DNA of 64,000 bases from Parasphingorhabdus sp. SCSIO 66989 (GCF_032852305.1 NZ_CP136594.1:1463501-1527500); one strand, 5' to 3'; shown: positions 1 to 9,309, counted from the stretch's first letter. The notes: generated from the letters alone by a model not told the origin. Numbers and translations are program-made.

Positions 1-888
1 ACCTATGGCCGCTGCTCACGCTGGGGCATTATTGCCTTTGCCAGCTCGCTCGATCAGGCGGGCTCGATGGCGCGCGATGTCACCGATTGCGCGATCATGC
101 TCGAGGCTATGGCGGGCTATGACCCGAAAGATTCCACCTCGCTCAATGCGCCGGTGCCTAACTGGGAAGCGGGTCTCAATGCCGATCTGAAAGGCAAGCG
201 TGTCGGCATCCCGAAAGAGTACCGCATTGACGGCACGCCAGCCGAAATCAATGCGCTTTGGGATCAGGGCGCGGCATGGCTCAAAGATGCGGGCGCGGAG
301 ATTGTCGAGGTCTCGCTGCCGCACACCAAATATGCGCTGCCCGCCTATTATATCATCGCGCCGGCCGAGGCGTCATCCAATCTCGCGCGCTATGATGGCG
401 TGCGTTATGGTCATCGCGAGCTGCCTGATGGTGCAGGCCTGCAGGATATGTATGCCGAGACACGCGAGGCGGGGTTTGGCGCAGAGGTGAAGCGCCGCAT
501 CATGATCGGCACCTATGTGCTGTCAGCGGGCTTTTATGATGCCTATTACACCCAGGCGCAAAAGGTTCGCACGTTGATTGCACGCGATTTTGAGCAGGTA
601 TGGCAGCAATGCGATGTGCTGCTGACCCCGACTGCACCGAGTGCGTCCTTCGGCCTGGGCGAGAAAAGCAACGATCCGATTGCGATGTATCTCAACGACG
701 TTTTTGCTGTGCCGGCTTCTATGGCGGGGCTTCCGGCCATGTCCGTACCCGGCGGGCTGGACAGTCAGGGTCTGCCCTTGGGCTTGCAGATTATCGGCAA
801 AGAGCTCGACGAGCAGGGCGTTCTCAACGCGGGCCTCGCCATTGAACAGCGTGCAGGCTTTGCCGCCCGTCCAGAGGCGTGGTGGTGA
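1..888 (+). CDS. gatA: Glutamyl-tRNA(Gln) amidotransferase subunit A, 5'-truncated by window edge
   Basis: The frame is open from base 1 and ends at the TGA at 886-888. The first residues, [19 protein letters not shown], match the GatA stretch just after the catalytic Ser-cisSer-Lys region, so the lysine and nucleophilic serine lie upstream of the window. About 295 C-terminal residues of a family protein of roughly 490 are present. GatA is the glutaminase/amidase subunit of GatCAB, which converts Glu-tRNA(Gln) to Gln-tRNA(Gln) in the cytoplasm. Its partner gatB follows about 0.9 kb downstream, separated by one small lipoprotein gene. The identification is secure from the C-terminal motifs and the gatB neighbour. 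Confidence 0.95.
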   Translation, partial: TYGRCSRWGIIAFASSLDQAGSMARDVTDCAIMLEAMAGYDPKDSTSLNAPVPNWEAGLNADLKGKRVGIPKEYRIDGTPAEINALWDQGAAWLKDAGAEIVEVSLPHTKYALPAYYIIAPAEASSNLARYDGVRYGHRELPDGAGLQDMYAETREAGFGAEVKRRIMIGTYVLSAGFYDAYYTQAQKVRTLIARDFEQVWQQCDVLLTPTAPSASFGLGEKSNDPIAMYLNDVFAVPASMAGLPAMSVPGGLDSQGLPLGLQIIGKELDEQGVLNAGLAIEQRAGFAARPEAWW

Positions 889-1670
889 TAGCCTTTCGCT
901 TAGCCTCGGTCGCTCTGGCAGCGGTTGCTCTGACCAGTTGCTCATTGGTTGAACCGCCCATCCACCGCGGCACCATGGCAGGAAGCGCGGAGACCGAGCA
1001 ATATTATGGCCCGGTGCTGACCGTTGCTGAGGATACCCCCGCAGAATCGGCCACCGCTTTGCAGCAGATCGCCGATGAGACGCTGCAGGTGATGACCTCG
1101 AACCGGTTTCTGGAAAATGCTATCGCGATGAGCGGGCAATATCCGGAACTCTTCATCAACGGCAAACTCGGCTATCGCTCCGCTGCATGGACCGCGAGCA
1201 ATTTTCAGGATCCGGTCGGCGATTATCGCTTTAATGCAACGCCGATCACACTGGGCGAGAAGCGCGCCTTTACCGGCTATGATCGGCTCGGCTGGCGGAT
1301 GCAGGTGCCGCAGGAAACGCTGACACTCTGGGCATCGGAAGATGTGGTTGAGCGCAGCTGCGCAATACGGATTATCGCGCATGAGACGGCGCACACGCTG
1401 GTTGATATGGATGGCAGCATTGTGATGGTCGATGATGGCGCCGATGCCTTCAACTCGCGCCGCACCGGCACCACCGGCAGCTATGTCATGGCCGGTCTGG
1501 CGCAATGCACCTGGCTGCAAAATCAGGGCCGTATCGGCGAGAAGGAAGTCCCGGCCTGTGTCGCGGAATTCTATAAGGCCCCGGTTTTCCCATGGGAACG
1601 CGGCCAGTTTGCGGACAATAAATGCGATGAATTTCCGGGCGATACGCCGATTGGTAAGGTAGGACCTTAG
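879..1670 (+). CDS. Putative lipoprotein with an HExxH motif
   Basis: This 263-residue protein starts at one of three consecutive GTG codons (879, 882 or 885) that overlap the gatA stop, so it is probably translationally coupled to gatA. A hydrophobic leader ends in the lipobox LTSC with Cys21, predicting an outer- or inner-membrane lipoprotein. Residues 168-172 are HETAH, a zinc-peptidase-type HExxH helix, followed by acidic residues in the next 15 positions. I do not recognise the family, and protease activity is only inferred from the motif. Its placement between gatA and gatB suggests shared transcription rather than shared function. Confidence 0.8.
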   Translation: MVVIAFRLASVALAAVALTSCSLVEPPIHRGTMAGSAETEQYYGPVLTVAEDTPAESATALQQIADETLQVMTSNRFLENAIAMSGQYPELFINGKLGYRSAAWTASNFQDPVGDYRFNATPITLGEKRAFTGYDRLGWRMQVPQETLTLWASEDVVERSCAIRIIAHETAHTLVDMDGSIVMVDDGADAFNSRRTGTTGSYVMAGLAQCTWLQNQGRIGEKEVPACVAEFYKAPVFPWERGQFADNKCDEFPGDTPIGKVGP

Positions 1671-1690
1671 AGGACTGAATAATACACTAT

Positions 1691-1772
1691 CGTCACCCTG
1701 AACTTGTTTCAGGGTCTCAGGCCAAAAGCGCTTCGCTTGCCAGCCAGATGCTGAAACAAGTTCAGCATGACG
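1691..1772. repeat. Dispersed palindromic repeat, family A copy 1
   Basis: The left arm carries CGTCACCCTGAACTTGTTTC and the right arm GAAACAAGTTCAGCATGACG, giving an imperfect inverted repeat of about 80 bp between the lipoprotein gene and gatB. Related arms occur at 8177-8394 and 45187-45270. It looks like a REP-type element; a terminator or mRNA-stabilising role is possible. Confidence 0.85.
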
Positions 1773-1788
1773 AATTTGGGAATGAGAT

Positions 1789-3294
1789 ATGACAGAATCA
1801 ACCTATAGAGTGCAGGGCGCAACCGGTGAGTGGGAGGTCGTGATCGGCCTTGAGGTGCATGCCCAGATCACCAGCCAGTCCAAGCTGTTCTCCGGCGCGG
1901 CGACCGAATTTGGCGCTGAGCCCAATACCCAGGTGTCGCTGGTCGATGCCGCGATGCCCGGCATGCTCCCAGTACCGAACAAGGAGTGCATCCGCCAGGC
2001 GGTACGCACCGGTATGGCGCTGAATGCGCAGATCAATCCCTGGTCGCGGTTCGACCGGAAGAATTATTTCTATGCCGATCTGCCGCAGGGCTATCAGATC
2101 AGCCAGCTCTTCCACCCGATTGTGGGTGAGGGCGAGATTGAGGTTTCGCTCGACGAGAAGAACCCCGATGCACCGGGCAAATCGATCGGCATTGAGCGCA
2201 TCCATGTCGAGCAGGATGCCGGCAAGCTGATGCATGATCAGCATCCGACCATGTCCTATGTTGACCTCAATCGCTCTGGCGTGGCGCTGATGGAAATCGT
2301 CTCGCGCCCCGATATGCGCAGCCCGCAAGAAGCCGGTGCCTATGTCCGCAAGCTGCGTTCGATCCTGCGCTATGTCGGCTCGTGCGACGGCAATATGGAA
2401 CAGGGTTCGATGCGCGCCGATGTCAATGTTTCGGTGCGCAAGCCGGGTGAGGAATTCGGCACTCGAACCGAGACCAAAAACGTCAATTCGGTCCGCTTCC
2501 TGCAGCAGGTTATTGAATTTGAAGCCAATCGTCAGGTCGATGTTCTGGAAAGCGGCGGTCGCGTGGTACAGGAAACCCGCCTGTTCGATCCGGATAAGGG
2601 CGAAACCCGTTCTATGCGCTCCAAAGAGGACGCGCATGACTATCGCTATTTCCCCGATCCCGATCTGCTGCCGGTCGAGCTGGATGATGAGTTTCTCGAG
2701 GAATGCAAAGCTTCGCTCCCCGAACTGCCCGACGCCAAGCGGGCGCGTTATGAAGGCGAGCTGGGCCTTACCGCTTATAACGCCGCTGTCCTGACCGCCG
2801 AAGTAGAAACGGCGCAGCGTTTCGAGGAACTGCTCGCGGAAGCCGCCACCGCTATCGGCAAGCCCGAACCCAAGGTCGCCACACAGGTCGCCAACTGGAT
2901 CCTCTCGGTCGCGCCCGGCGTGATCAAATCGCTGGGCGAAGAGGCTAATCTCGAGCACAATAGCGCCAGCGCCAATGCCGCCATTCTGGCGATGGTCGAC
3001 AAGGGCAGCAGCTCAGGCGGGCAGGCGAAGGAAATCTACGAAATCCTGCTCAAAACCGGCCGCGACCCTGCCGAAATCGCCGAGACCGAAGGGCTGCAAC
3101 AAACCTCTGATACCGGCGCAATCGAAGCCGCGATCAGCGACATCCTCGCCAATAATGCCGACAAGGTCGAACAATATAAGGGCGGCAAGGACAAGCTGTT
3201 CGGTTTCTTTGTCGGCCAGACGATGAAAGCGATGCAGGGCAAGGCCAATCCGCAGATTGTCAATGAGCTGCTGAAAAAGGCTTTGAACAGCTAG
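1789..3294 (+). CDS. gatB: Aspartyl/glutamyl-tRNA amidotransferase subunit B
   Basis: The protein has 501 residues, the full length for GatB. It opens with [11 protein letters not shown], the signature of the GatB catalytic (kinase-like) domain that phosphorylates the misacylated Glu-tRNA(Gln). [18 protein letters not shown] is a second conserved block. The C-terminal third holds the helical GatB/YqeY-type tRNA-binding domain. It works with GatA and GatC to make Gln-tRNA(Gln). No gatC is visible between the repeat at 1691 and this gene, so gatC is probably upstream of gatA. The ATG at 1789 follows GGGAATGAGAT, a weak ribosome-binding site. Confidence 0.97.
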   Translation: MTESTYRVQGATGEWEVVIGLEVHAQITSQSKLFSGAATEFGAEPNTQVSLVDAAMPGMLPVPNKECIRQAVRTGMALNAQINPWSRFDRKNYFYADLPQGYQISQLFHPIVGEGEIEVSLDEKNPDAPGKSIGIERIHVEQDAGKLMHDQHPTMSYVDLNRSGVALMEIVSRPDMRSPQEAGAYVRKLRSILRYVGSCDGNMEQGSMRADVNVSVRKPGEEFGTRTETKNVNSVRFLQQVIEFEANRQVDVLESGGRVVQETRLFDPDKGETRSMRSKEDAHDYRYFPDPDLLPVELDDEFLEECKASLPELPDAKRARYEGELGLTAYNAAVLTAEVETAQRFEELLAEAATAIGKPEPKVATQVANWILSVAPGVIKSLGEEANLEHNSASANAAILAMVDKGSSSGGQAKEIYEILLKTGRDPAEIAETEGLQQTSDTGAIEAAISDILANNADKVEQYKGGKDKLFGFFVGQTMKAMQGKANPQIVNELLKKALNS

Positions 3295-3426
3295 GTCGAC
3301 CCTGAGCGTCACATATTGCATTACCTCTGTAATTTCTCGTATAGCGCTCCAGATTGATTTGACTCAACCTGAATATTTGATGAATCTTCCCTGTTAGTTG
3401 GTTGTTTGTCTGGCAGGGGGTGAGAC

Positions 3427-4410
3427 ATGAAAGAGGTTGCGCTTAAAGTTACAGCGATATTACTGTTGCTATTTGCCCATACGGCTCATGCGCAAGAAAA
3501 ATCCGCTGTAAAAGAAGACTTTGCGTTTCCATCTGATGGCAGCGCAATAATTTTGGTGTTTCGGCCGGACATCTCGGTAGGGCGCCAATCTACAGGCGGG
3601 GTCAATGAGCCGAGTGTTGAGTGGACAGAAACAGCACGCCGATTGCTGACAAATGAGCTGATCAATGCTGATGTTACCAAGCAGCATCAATTTGTCTTTC
3701 TGCCTGAGTATCAGGGGGCGGAAGGGGAACTGATCAATGATTACCAGAATCTGTTCCAGGCGGTCACATTTTCGGTCGTTCAGCACAAATTGTTCTCGGG
3801 TAACAGGCTGCCTACTAAGAAGCGGATGAGCTCACTTGACTGGAGCCTGGGCGAGGGAACCCAGCAACTCGCCGATCTAGGCGGCGGCGATTATGCTCTC
3901 TTCTTCTATACCTATGACAGCTATGGTTCTGCAGGCCGCAAGGCCGCCCAGGCTGTTGGCATGTTGGGCTGCATCATCGGTGTGTGCGTCCCCATCAGCG
4001 CGGGCGTGCATACTGGCTATGCCGGTTTGGTCGATCTGAAGACCGGAGACCTTGTCTGGGTCAATGCCGACCTTGAAATGGGTGGTGATGTTCGTGAGCT
4101 GGAAGGTGCGCAAAAACGCGTTGCGCAGTTGCTTGAGGACTTTCCGCTTCCGGCTCCCGGCACGGAAGGCGACGTAACGGTTATTGACCCGATTACCGGA
4201 CAGCGCGTCCCCTATGATCCTGCGGTGCATGATTCCATGATTGGTATTGACCCTGTCAAGGGAGGTGATTCGGTGGGCTCCGAAGATGCGACTGAGAAGC
4301 TGGAAGATGCAACCGTGTCAGATATCGAGGAGCCGATTGCGACTCCTGCGCCTGAAAGTGCAGCGGAGCCGGCAGGTGAGATCGGTAGCGATGGGACCAA
4401 TGACAACTGA
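3427..4410 (+). CDS. Exported protein of unknown function
   Basis: The 327-residue product starts with a clear Sec signal peptide (residues 1-22, ending AHTAHA). The ATG follows GGCAGGGGGTGAGAC, a good ribosome-binding site. A glycine-rich hydrophobic stretch near residues 175-200 (MLGCIIGVCVPISAG) could be a membrane hairpin. It precedes a soluble segment with GYAGLVDLKTGDLVWVN, reminiscent of a beta-rich fold. The last 60 residues are acidic, Ala/Glu/Pro-rich and probably disordered. It is followed with overlap by an M48 metalloprotease and then by another exported protein, so the three probably form one operon acting in the envelope. I do not recognise the family. Confidence 0.8.
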   Translation: MKEVALKVTAILLLLFAHTAHAQEKSAVKEDFAFPSDGSAIILVFRPDISVGRQSTGGVNEPSVEWTETARRLLTNELINADVTKQHQFVFLPEYQGAEGELINDYQNLFQAVTFSVVQHKLFSGNRLPTKKRMSSLDWSLGEGTQQLADLGGGDYALFFYTYDSYGSAGRKAAQAVGMLGCIIGVCVPISAGVHTGYAGLVDLKTGDLVWVNADLEMGGDVRELEGAQKRVAQLLEDFPLPAPGTEGDVTVIDPITGQRVPYDPAVHDSMIGIDPVKGGDSVGSEDATEKLEDATVSDIEEPIATPAPESAAEPAGEIGSDGTNDN

Positions 4411-5611
4411 GCTGCCTTCCCGTTTCGGCATGATTGTCGCACGCTGCTGCATGCTTGCGGCCAGCGCTGCGCTTGCATGTGCTGTACCGGTGCAGTCAGC
4501 CTATGCGCTCGGCAACAATGACAAGGTGGATTTCTCCAACTCCATTGGCCCTGGCTACCAGCCGATAGACGATGACGAAAAAGGGCTTTGGATGCGGGTG
4601 AATGAGGTTGAACGCGACTTCAAACACTCGAAGTTCATAATCAAAGACCCTGCGCTGAATGAATATGTCCGCAATGTTCTGTGCCGCACAGTGGGCGAAG
4701 CGGAATGCGCGGATATCCGACTCTACATCATGCGTACGCCACATTTTAACGCCAGCATGGCCCCCAATGGTATGATGCAGATATGGTCCGGCTTGCTGCT
4801 CCGGGTCCAAAATGAGGCTCAATTGGCGGCGATTCTGGCGCATGAATATGCCCATTACACCCGCAGGCATTCCTTGCAGTCCTTTCGCAATATTCGCCGC
4901 AATACCGGGCGTGGATTGTTCTTTTCCATGATCATCCCATTTGCTGGTCTGTTGACGGTTGATTCTATCTTCTCATTCAGCAGGGAAATGGAGCGCGAAG
5001 CGGATCGCCTCTCTCTTGGATATCTTGAGCGTGCCGGATATTCAGCGATAGAGGCATCTCGCATATGGGAGCAATTGCGCGCCGAACAGGATGCGACCGC
5101 AGCCGAACGACAGATCAAAAGCCGCAAAGACAAAACCGGTGGTCTGTTTGCAACCCATCCGAATAGCCGCGAGCGTATGGAGATTCTAAGGGATCTGGTC
5201 GAGCAGGCCCCCGAAGCCGGGCAGGGAGACATTAACCGGTCGGAATATCTTGCTGCTGTGGCGGACTGGTGGCCGCGCTTCATTGATGACCAGATCAAGC
5301 GCAATGATTTTGGTGGAACCGAGTTCTTGCTCAACCAGCTTGCAGAAACTGAGAATACCCCTCAGCTGCACTATGCCAAGGCCGAGCTCTACCGGGCGCG
5401 CGGTGCGGAGGGGGACTTCGCGATAGCTGTTTCAGAGTATGAGTTGGCCTTGCAGAGCGAACCCGGTTTCGCAGCAGCGATGCGGGGCATGGGCCTGGCG
5501 TTGTTGCGCATGGGCCAGCGCGGTGATGGGCAGGCCTTTTTGCGACAATATATTGAAGCCGCGCCCGATGCGCCGGATATTGCAATGATGAAGATGATGG
5601 GAGGAATGTAA
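4400..5611 (+). CDS. M48-family metalloprotease with TPR-like C-terminus, exported
   Basis: From the ATG at 4400 the protein has 403 residues. ATGs at 4391 and 4430 are alternatives; all give a signal peptide ending around VQSAYA. HEYAH (148-152) is the zinc-binding HExxH, and SREMEREAD about 45 residues later supplies the third ligand typical of M48/BepA-like peptidases. A hydrophobic segment at about 170-190 may sit in the membrane or pack on the active site. The last 80 residues carry helical repeats of TPR type. Related periplasmic M48 proteins do quality control of outer-membrane proteins. Its start overlaps the upstream gene and its stop overlaps the next start, so the three are co-translated. 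Confidence 0.9.
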   Translation: MTTELPSRFGMIVARCCMLAASAALACAVPVQSAYALGNNDKVDFSNSIGPGYQPIDDDEKGLWMRVNEVERDFKHSKFIIKDPALNEYVRNVLCRTVGEAECADIRLYIMRTPHFNASMAPNGMMQIWSGLLLRVQNEAQLAAILAHEYAHYTRRHSLQSFRNIRRNTGRGLFFSMIIPFAGLLTVDSIFSFSREMEREADRLSLGYLERAGYSAIEASRIWEQLRAEQDATAAERQIKSRKDKTGGLFATHPNSRERMEILRDLVEQAPEAGQGDINRSEYLAAVADWWPRFIDDQIKRNDFGGTEFLLNQLAETENTPQLHYAKAELYRARGAEGDFAIAVSEYELALQSEPGFAAAMRGMGLALLRMGQRGDGQAFLRQYIEAAPDAPDIAMMKMMGGM

Positions 5612-6213
5612 TGCGTCCTGTTCTTTCAACCTTGGCGGCAACATTGTTGCTGACATCCTTTCCGACTGCACCGGCATTTGCTGGCTGGAAGCTAATCGAA
5701 TCTGGTTCGGAGAATATGCTCAAGAAGGGCGGCATGACGGTAACGGCCAACGGTGACTGGAACCGTCAGACCAGCCGCCCCGGCAAGAAAGCGGAAGAGT
5801 GGACCATGGATGGTTTCTCTCTCAATCGCGTTGCCTTTTATGGTGAGATCGTCACCGGTGACACGCTGTACAAGGACCGGAATAAGAAAGAGCGGCCTTT
5901 GCCGACCTTCGACTCCAGTATGTTGCCGCCCGATATTATCAACTGGTTTGAGGCGACAATACGCATCGTTCGGGAAACCGCCATTTTTGAAGTTGACAAT
6001 GTCCAACCCTTTGAGTTCAGCGGCAATCCGGGCTTCCGGTTTACCTATAGCTATGTCGATGGAGACGAATTGAAGCGCCGTGGTGATGCGGCCGGAGCGA
6101 TGATTGACGGTAAATTCTATATGATGGATTATTCTGCCGCCGATATTCACTATTTCGACAAGGATCATGACAAGTTTGAAGCGATGCTCCAGTCCTTGCG
6201 TGTCACAAGCTGA
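5611..6213 (+). CDS. Exported protein of unknown function, third gene of the M48 operon
   Basis: This 200-residue protein begins at the ATG that shares one base with the M48 protease stop codon. A signal peptide spans residues 1-24 (ending APAFA). The mature part has alternating beta-like segments, several aromatic residues and no cysteine, consistent with a small soluble periplasmic domain. I do not recognise a family. Coupling to the protease suggests a function in the same envelope process, possibly as substrate, adaptor or inhibitor, but that is inference from position only. Confidence 0.75.
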   Translation: MRPVLSTLAATLLLTSFPTAPAFAGWKLIESGSENMLKKGGMTVTANGDWNRQTSRPGKKAEEWTMDGFSLNRVAFYGEIVTGDTLYKDRNKKERPLPTFDSSMLPPDIINWFEATIRIVRETAIFEVDNVQPFEFSGNPGFRFTYSYVDGDELKRRGDAAGAMIDGKFYMMDYSAADIHYFDKDHDKFEAMLQSLRVTS

Positions 6214-6317
6214 GCGTTGGTACTTTGCTGATCAAAACCGAGGGTATGGAAATAGTCCACCGCCCCCTTGCCCTTTGGCGCGGCTTTGTATAGACGCACG
6301 CGCTTGACCGGCAGTGT

Positions 6318-6402
6318 GCGGGCGTGGCGGAACTGGTAGACGCGCCAGATTTAGGTTCTGGTATCGAAAGGTGTGGGGGTTCGAGTCCCTTCGCCCGCAC
6401 CA
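6318..6402 (+). tRNA. tRNA-Leu (anticodon UAG)
   Basis: An 85-nt class II tRNA with acceptor pairing GCGGGCG/CGCCCGC, discriminator A and encoded CCA (6400-6402). The anticodon stem CCAGA/TCTGG encloses the loop TTTAGGT, giving anticodon UAG. The T-loop GGTTCGAGTCC and a short variable arm are visible. It decodes CUA and, by wobble, other CUN leucine codons. Confidence 0.97.
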
Positions 6403-6516
6403 ATTGCCCCAGGCAATGACACTGTCGCACCCTTATATTCTGGCATGCAGGGCTCCGATGTGCGGGCCGTGCTCGCCAAAGTGCGGATTGAACACAGAAA
6501 GCGTAACGAGAAACCC

Positions 6517-8121
6517 ATGCAGATTGTTGAAAAGACCAATGAGGGCCTGAAGCGCGCCTATAGCATCACCATCACCGCCAAGGACATTGACAAGCGCGTT
6601 GACAGCGAAGTCAAAAAGCTGGCGCCGCAGGTGAAAATGCCGGGTTTCCGCCCGGGCAAGGTGCCGCCCAATCTGATCCGCAAAATGCATGGTGAGGCGC
6701 TGATGCAGGACGCGCTGAGCAATGCTGTTCGTGAGAGCGTGGATGCTGCGATTGCCGAGAACAAGCTGCGCCCGGCAATCCAGCCTGCGGTCAATCTCAA
6801 TGAGGATTATGAGCCCGGCAAAGATGCCGAAGTTTCGGTTGAGCTGGAAGTGTTGCCGGAAATCACCGTGCCTGCGCTTGATGATCTGAAACTGGAGCGT
6901 CTGGTGGTGGAGCCGGGCGATGCCGCGATTGATGAGTCGCTGTCAAAGCTGGCCGAGAGCCAGAAGCGTTATGATACCGCCGCGAAGACCTATAAGGCCA
7001 AAGACGGCGACCAGATCATCATCGATTTTGAAGGCAAGATTGACGGCGTGCCATTTGATGGCGGCAAGGGTGAGGCGATGGCTGTGGTCATCGGTTCAGG
7101 TCAGTTGATCCCGGGCTTTGAGGACCAGCTGATTGGCCTGAAAGCCAATGACGAGACGGTTATCAACGTAACCTTCCCGGAAGATTACAATGCCGAGAAT
7201 CTCAAGGGCAAAGACGCGACCTTCGACATTGTTGTCGGCGAGGTGAAGAAGCCCGGCGAGAGCAAGATTGATGACGAGTTCGCCCAGTCCCTCGGTCTGG
7301 AAGACCTGGACAAGCTGCGCGAGCTGATGAAGGGTCAGTTGGAGCAGGAGCTGAACGGCCTGACCCGCACCCATATGAAGCGCAAGCTGCTCGACCAGCT
7401 GGCCGAAGCGCATGACTTCGAGGTTCCTGAAACCATGGTTGAAGCCGAGTTTAACCAGATCTGGCAGCAGCTAGAGCAGGAAGCGGCCAAGGAAGAAGAC
7501 GCTGAAGCAGCCAAGGCCGAGATGGAAAAGGATCGCGACGAATATCGCGACATCGCCGTCCGCCGCGTGCGTCTGGGGCTGTTGCTGTCCGAGATCGGTC
7601 AGGTCAATGGCGTCGAGGTCAGTCAGCAGGAAATGCAGATGCTGATGAGCCAGGCGGCGCAGCAATATCGCCCGGAAGACCGCGAAAAGTTCATCCAGTA
7701 TATCCAGCAGGACCAGATGGCTGCCGCACAGCTGCGCGCGCCGCTTTATGAGGACAAGGTTGTCGACTTCCTGTTCGACAAGGCGGACATTGCCGAGAAG
7801 ACAGTAACCCGCGAGGAGCTGGAAGCGGCGATCGAAGCGGACGAAGAGGCGGAAGAAGCCAAAGCGGCGGCCAAGAAGAAACCCGCAGCGAAAAAGACTG
7901 CGGCGAAGAAACCAGCGGCTAAAAAGGCTCCGGCGAAGAAGCCTGCTGCTGCCAAGACGACGGCTGCGGCGAAAAAGGCACCAGCCAAAAAAGCGCCTGC
8001 GAAAAAGCCAGCCGCCAAGACCACGGCTGCAAAAACAACAACGGCTGCGAAAAAGGCTCCGGCCAAGAAACCTGCAGCCCGCAAGGCTCCAGCGAAAAAG
8101 CCTGCTGCTAAATCCAGCTAA
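6517..8121 (+). CDS. tig: Trigger factor with a long Lys/Ala/Pro-rich C-terminal tail
   Basis: The ATG at 6517 (MQIVEK) is chosen because it starts exactly at the conserved trigger-factor N-terminus; upstream codons run into the tRNA. The ribosome-binding domain has the signature GFRPGK (43-48). The FKBP-like PPIase domain lies at about 160-245 (DGDQIIIDFEGKIDG), and the helical chaperone domain runs to about residue 445. The protein catalyses proline isomerisation and folds nascent chains at the ribosome exit tunnel. The last 88 or so residues (446-534) are almost only Lys, Ala, Pro and Thr in repeats such as KKPAAKKAPAKK, like histone H1 or AlgP. Canonical trigger factors lack this tail. 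It is followed by a strong terminator and then by the clp genes, a common neighbourhood. Confidence 0.97.
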   Translation: MQIVEKTNEGLKRAYSITITAKDIDKRVDSEVKKLAPQVKMPGFRPGKVPPNLIRKMHGEALMQDALSNAVRESVDAAIAENKLRPAIQPAVNLNEDYEPGKDAEVSVELEVLPEITVPALDDLKLERLVVEPGDAAIDESLSKLAESQKRYDTAAKTYKAKDGDQIIIDFEGKIDGVPFDGGKGEAMAVVIGSGQLIPGFEDQLIGLKANDETVINVTFPEDYNAENLKGKDATFDIVVGEVKKPGESKIDDEFAQSLGLEDLDKLRELMKGQLEQELNGLTRTHMKRKLLDQLAEAHDFEVPETMVEAEFNQIWQQLEQEAAKEEDAEAAKAEMEKDRDEYRDIAVRRVRLGLLLSEIGQVNGVEVSQQEMQMLMSQAAQQYRPEDREKFIQYIQQDQMAAAQLRAPLYEDKVVDFLFDKADIAEKTVTREELEAAIEADEEAEEAKAAAKKKPAAKKTAAKKPAAKKAPAKKPAAAKTTAAAKKAPAKKAPAKKPAAKTTAAKTTTAAKKAPAKKPAARKAPAKKPAAKSS

Positions 8122-8141
8122 GGCTAGCCAGTAAGAGCATT

Positions 8142-8172
8142 AAAAAAGGGGGCTTCGCGGCCCCCTTTTTTA
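8142..8172 (+). terminator. Rho-independent terminator of tig
   Basis: AAAAAAGGGGG and CCCCCTTTTTT flank a short CTTCGCGG loop 20 bases after the tig stop, followed by TAT. This is a classical hairpin with a T tract. Confidence 0.93.
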
Positions 8173-8176
8173 TATT

Positions 8177-8394
8177 CGTCATCCCGGACTTGATCCGGGA
8201 CCTCAGGCCACATGTTCAGTGCTTGTAGCTCTAGAGTAGATTTCATTCACATTGAATCGTCATTGCGAGGAGCGAAGCGACGCGGCAATCCAGAGCAAGA
8301 GCGTGTTGCCCTGGATTGCTTCGCTACGCTCGCAATGACGTGTTTCAGGCTAAGTGAAAAGCAGCTTAGATGCTGAAACGAGTTCAGCATGACG
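8177..8394. repeat. Family A palindromic repeat, copy 2, interrupted by a family B element
   Basis: The outer arms are CGTCATCCCGGACTTGATCC (8177 on) and GAAACGAGTTCAGCATGACG (ending 8394), matching the family A layout at 1691-1772. The centre is displaced by a longer insert that contains the family B palindrome (8258-8340), so one element appears to have landed in the other. Confidence 0.75.
8230..8368. repeat. Family B repeat, long form, copy 1
   Basis: The core palindrome 8258-8340 starts CGTCATTGCGAGGAGCGAAG and ends CGCTCGCAATGACG. Here, unlike most copies, matching flanks extend it on both sides (TCTAGAGT... and ...CTAAGTGA), and the same flanks surround the copy at 53801-53939. This defines an element of about 139 bp. 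Confidence 0.88.
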
Positions 8395-8409
8395 ACTTTT
8401 GTGGAGGCG

Positions 8410-9027
8410 CTACTTAAACTTCACTTCCTTCGCGCTCGAAATCACCGTGCCGAGAATACCATATTCCTCGGCTTCCTCGGTCGACATCCAATAGTCGCGG
8501 TCGATATCCTTGATCACCCGGTCATAGGGCTGACCCGTTGCATCGGCGATCTTGTGCGCAATACGCTCGCGCATTTTCACGATTTCCTGCGCCTGAATCG
8601 CGATATCGGAAGCACGACCACCGGCACCACCAGAGGGCTGGTGGATCAAAAAGCGCGTATTGGGCAGACAGAAGCGGCGCTCCTTTGGCACGGAAAGGAA
8701 AATATGCGTGCCGATGCTGGCTACCCAGCCAGTGCCGATCACCGCGACGGGCGAGCTGATAAACGCCACCAGATCGTGGATCGTATCGCCCGATTCGACA
8801 TGACCGCCGGGCGAATTGATGATCAGCCGGATCGGGTCATTATTGACATGGTCGAGATAGAGCAGTTGCGAGGAAACACGCTCGGCCAGCTTCTGATCAA
8901 CCCCGCCGAAAATCATCACGGTGCGGGTGTCGAGGAATTTGGTCATCATAGCGCCGGGCAGGCTGGTGTCCTTTTCCTCTTCTTCTTCGGCGCGGAAGTG
9001 GGGCGGGGATGACGGCAATTCGGTCAT
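8410..9027 (-). CDS. ClpP-like serine protease, second paralogue
   Basis: The start at 9027 (MTELPSS) has AAGGA 10 bases upstream; an upstream ATG at 9078 lacks a ribosome-binding site. The 205-residue product has the ClpP triad: Ser in GWVASIGTH, His in FLIHQPSGG and Asp in [16 protein letters not shown]. The strand before the serine is GTGWVAS where standard ClpPs have GQAAS, and an acidic run (EEEEEK) lies near the N-terminus. It is encoded divergently from the canonical clpP (9310), which precedes clpX. Alphaproteobacteria often carry a second ClpP that may form mixed or separate 14-mers. The proteolytic role is inferred from an intact triad, and its ATPase partner is unknown. Confidence 0.9.
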   Translation of the reverse strand: MTELPSSPPHFRAEEEEEKDTSLPGAMMTKFLDTRTVMIFGGVDQKLAERVSSQLLYLDHVNNDPIRLIINSPGGHVESGDTIHDLVAFISSPVAVIGTGWVASIGTHIFLSVPKERRFCLPNTRFLIHQPSGGAGGRASDIAIQAQEIVKMRERIAHKIADATGQPYDRVIKDIDRDYWMSTEEAEEYGILGTVISSAKEVKFK

Positions 9028-9122
9028 AAAGGAAATGTCCTTGTGCAAAAATGGTTTCCCTTCATCTATGCGTCGCATCGGGCCGGGGCAATAGCTCGTC
9101 TAATGAGAATCCTTTTTTTGCA

Positions 9123-9204
9123 CGTCATTGCGAGCGAAGCGAAGCAATCCAGGGCGGCTTGCGCGGCTCTGGATTGCCGCGTCGCTGCGCTCCTCGCAAT
9201 GACG
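9123..9204. repeat. Family B repeat, copy 2
   Basis: The palindrome CGTCATTGCGAGCGAAGCGA...GCGCTCCTCGCAATGACG lies between the divergent clpP genes. It is the core form without the long flanks. Confidence 0.88.
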
Positions 9205-9252
9205 ATTTATTCAGTCTCAAACCAAGGATTTATGCACGCAACGCAATCAGGT

Positions 9253-9284
9253 CTTGATACCATCGGCGATACACCAGATATAAG
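9253..9284 (+). promoter_or_regulatory. Possible RpoH-type promoter of clpP
   Basis: CTTG (9253) followed 18 bases later by CAGATATAAG resembles the alphaproteobacterial heat-shock consensus CTTG-N17/18-CYTATNTNNG, with two mismatches. Transcription would begin about 20 bases before the clpP ATG. This is a pattern match only. Confidence 0.35.
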
Positions 9285-9309
9285 CAGCCAAAGACAAAAA
9301 GGACCTTCT

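Noticed and set aside
1798-2958. 386-codon minus-strand frame opposite gatB
   Set aside because: Shadow of gatB; no domain, no ribosome-binding site.
9043-9309. N-terminal extension of clpP
   Set aside because: It translates the family B repeat; the ATG at 9310 with a good ribosome-binding site gives a normal ClpP.
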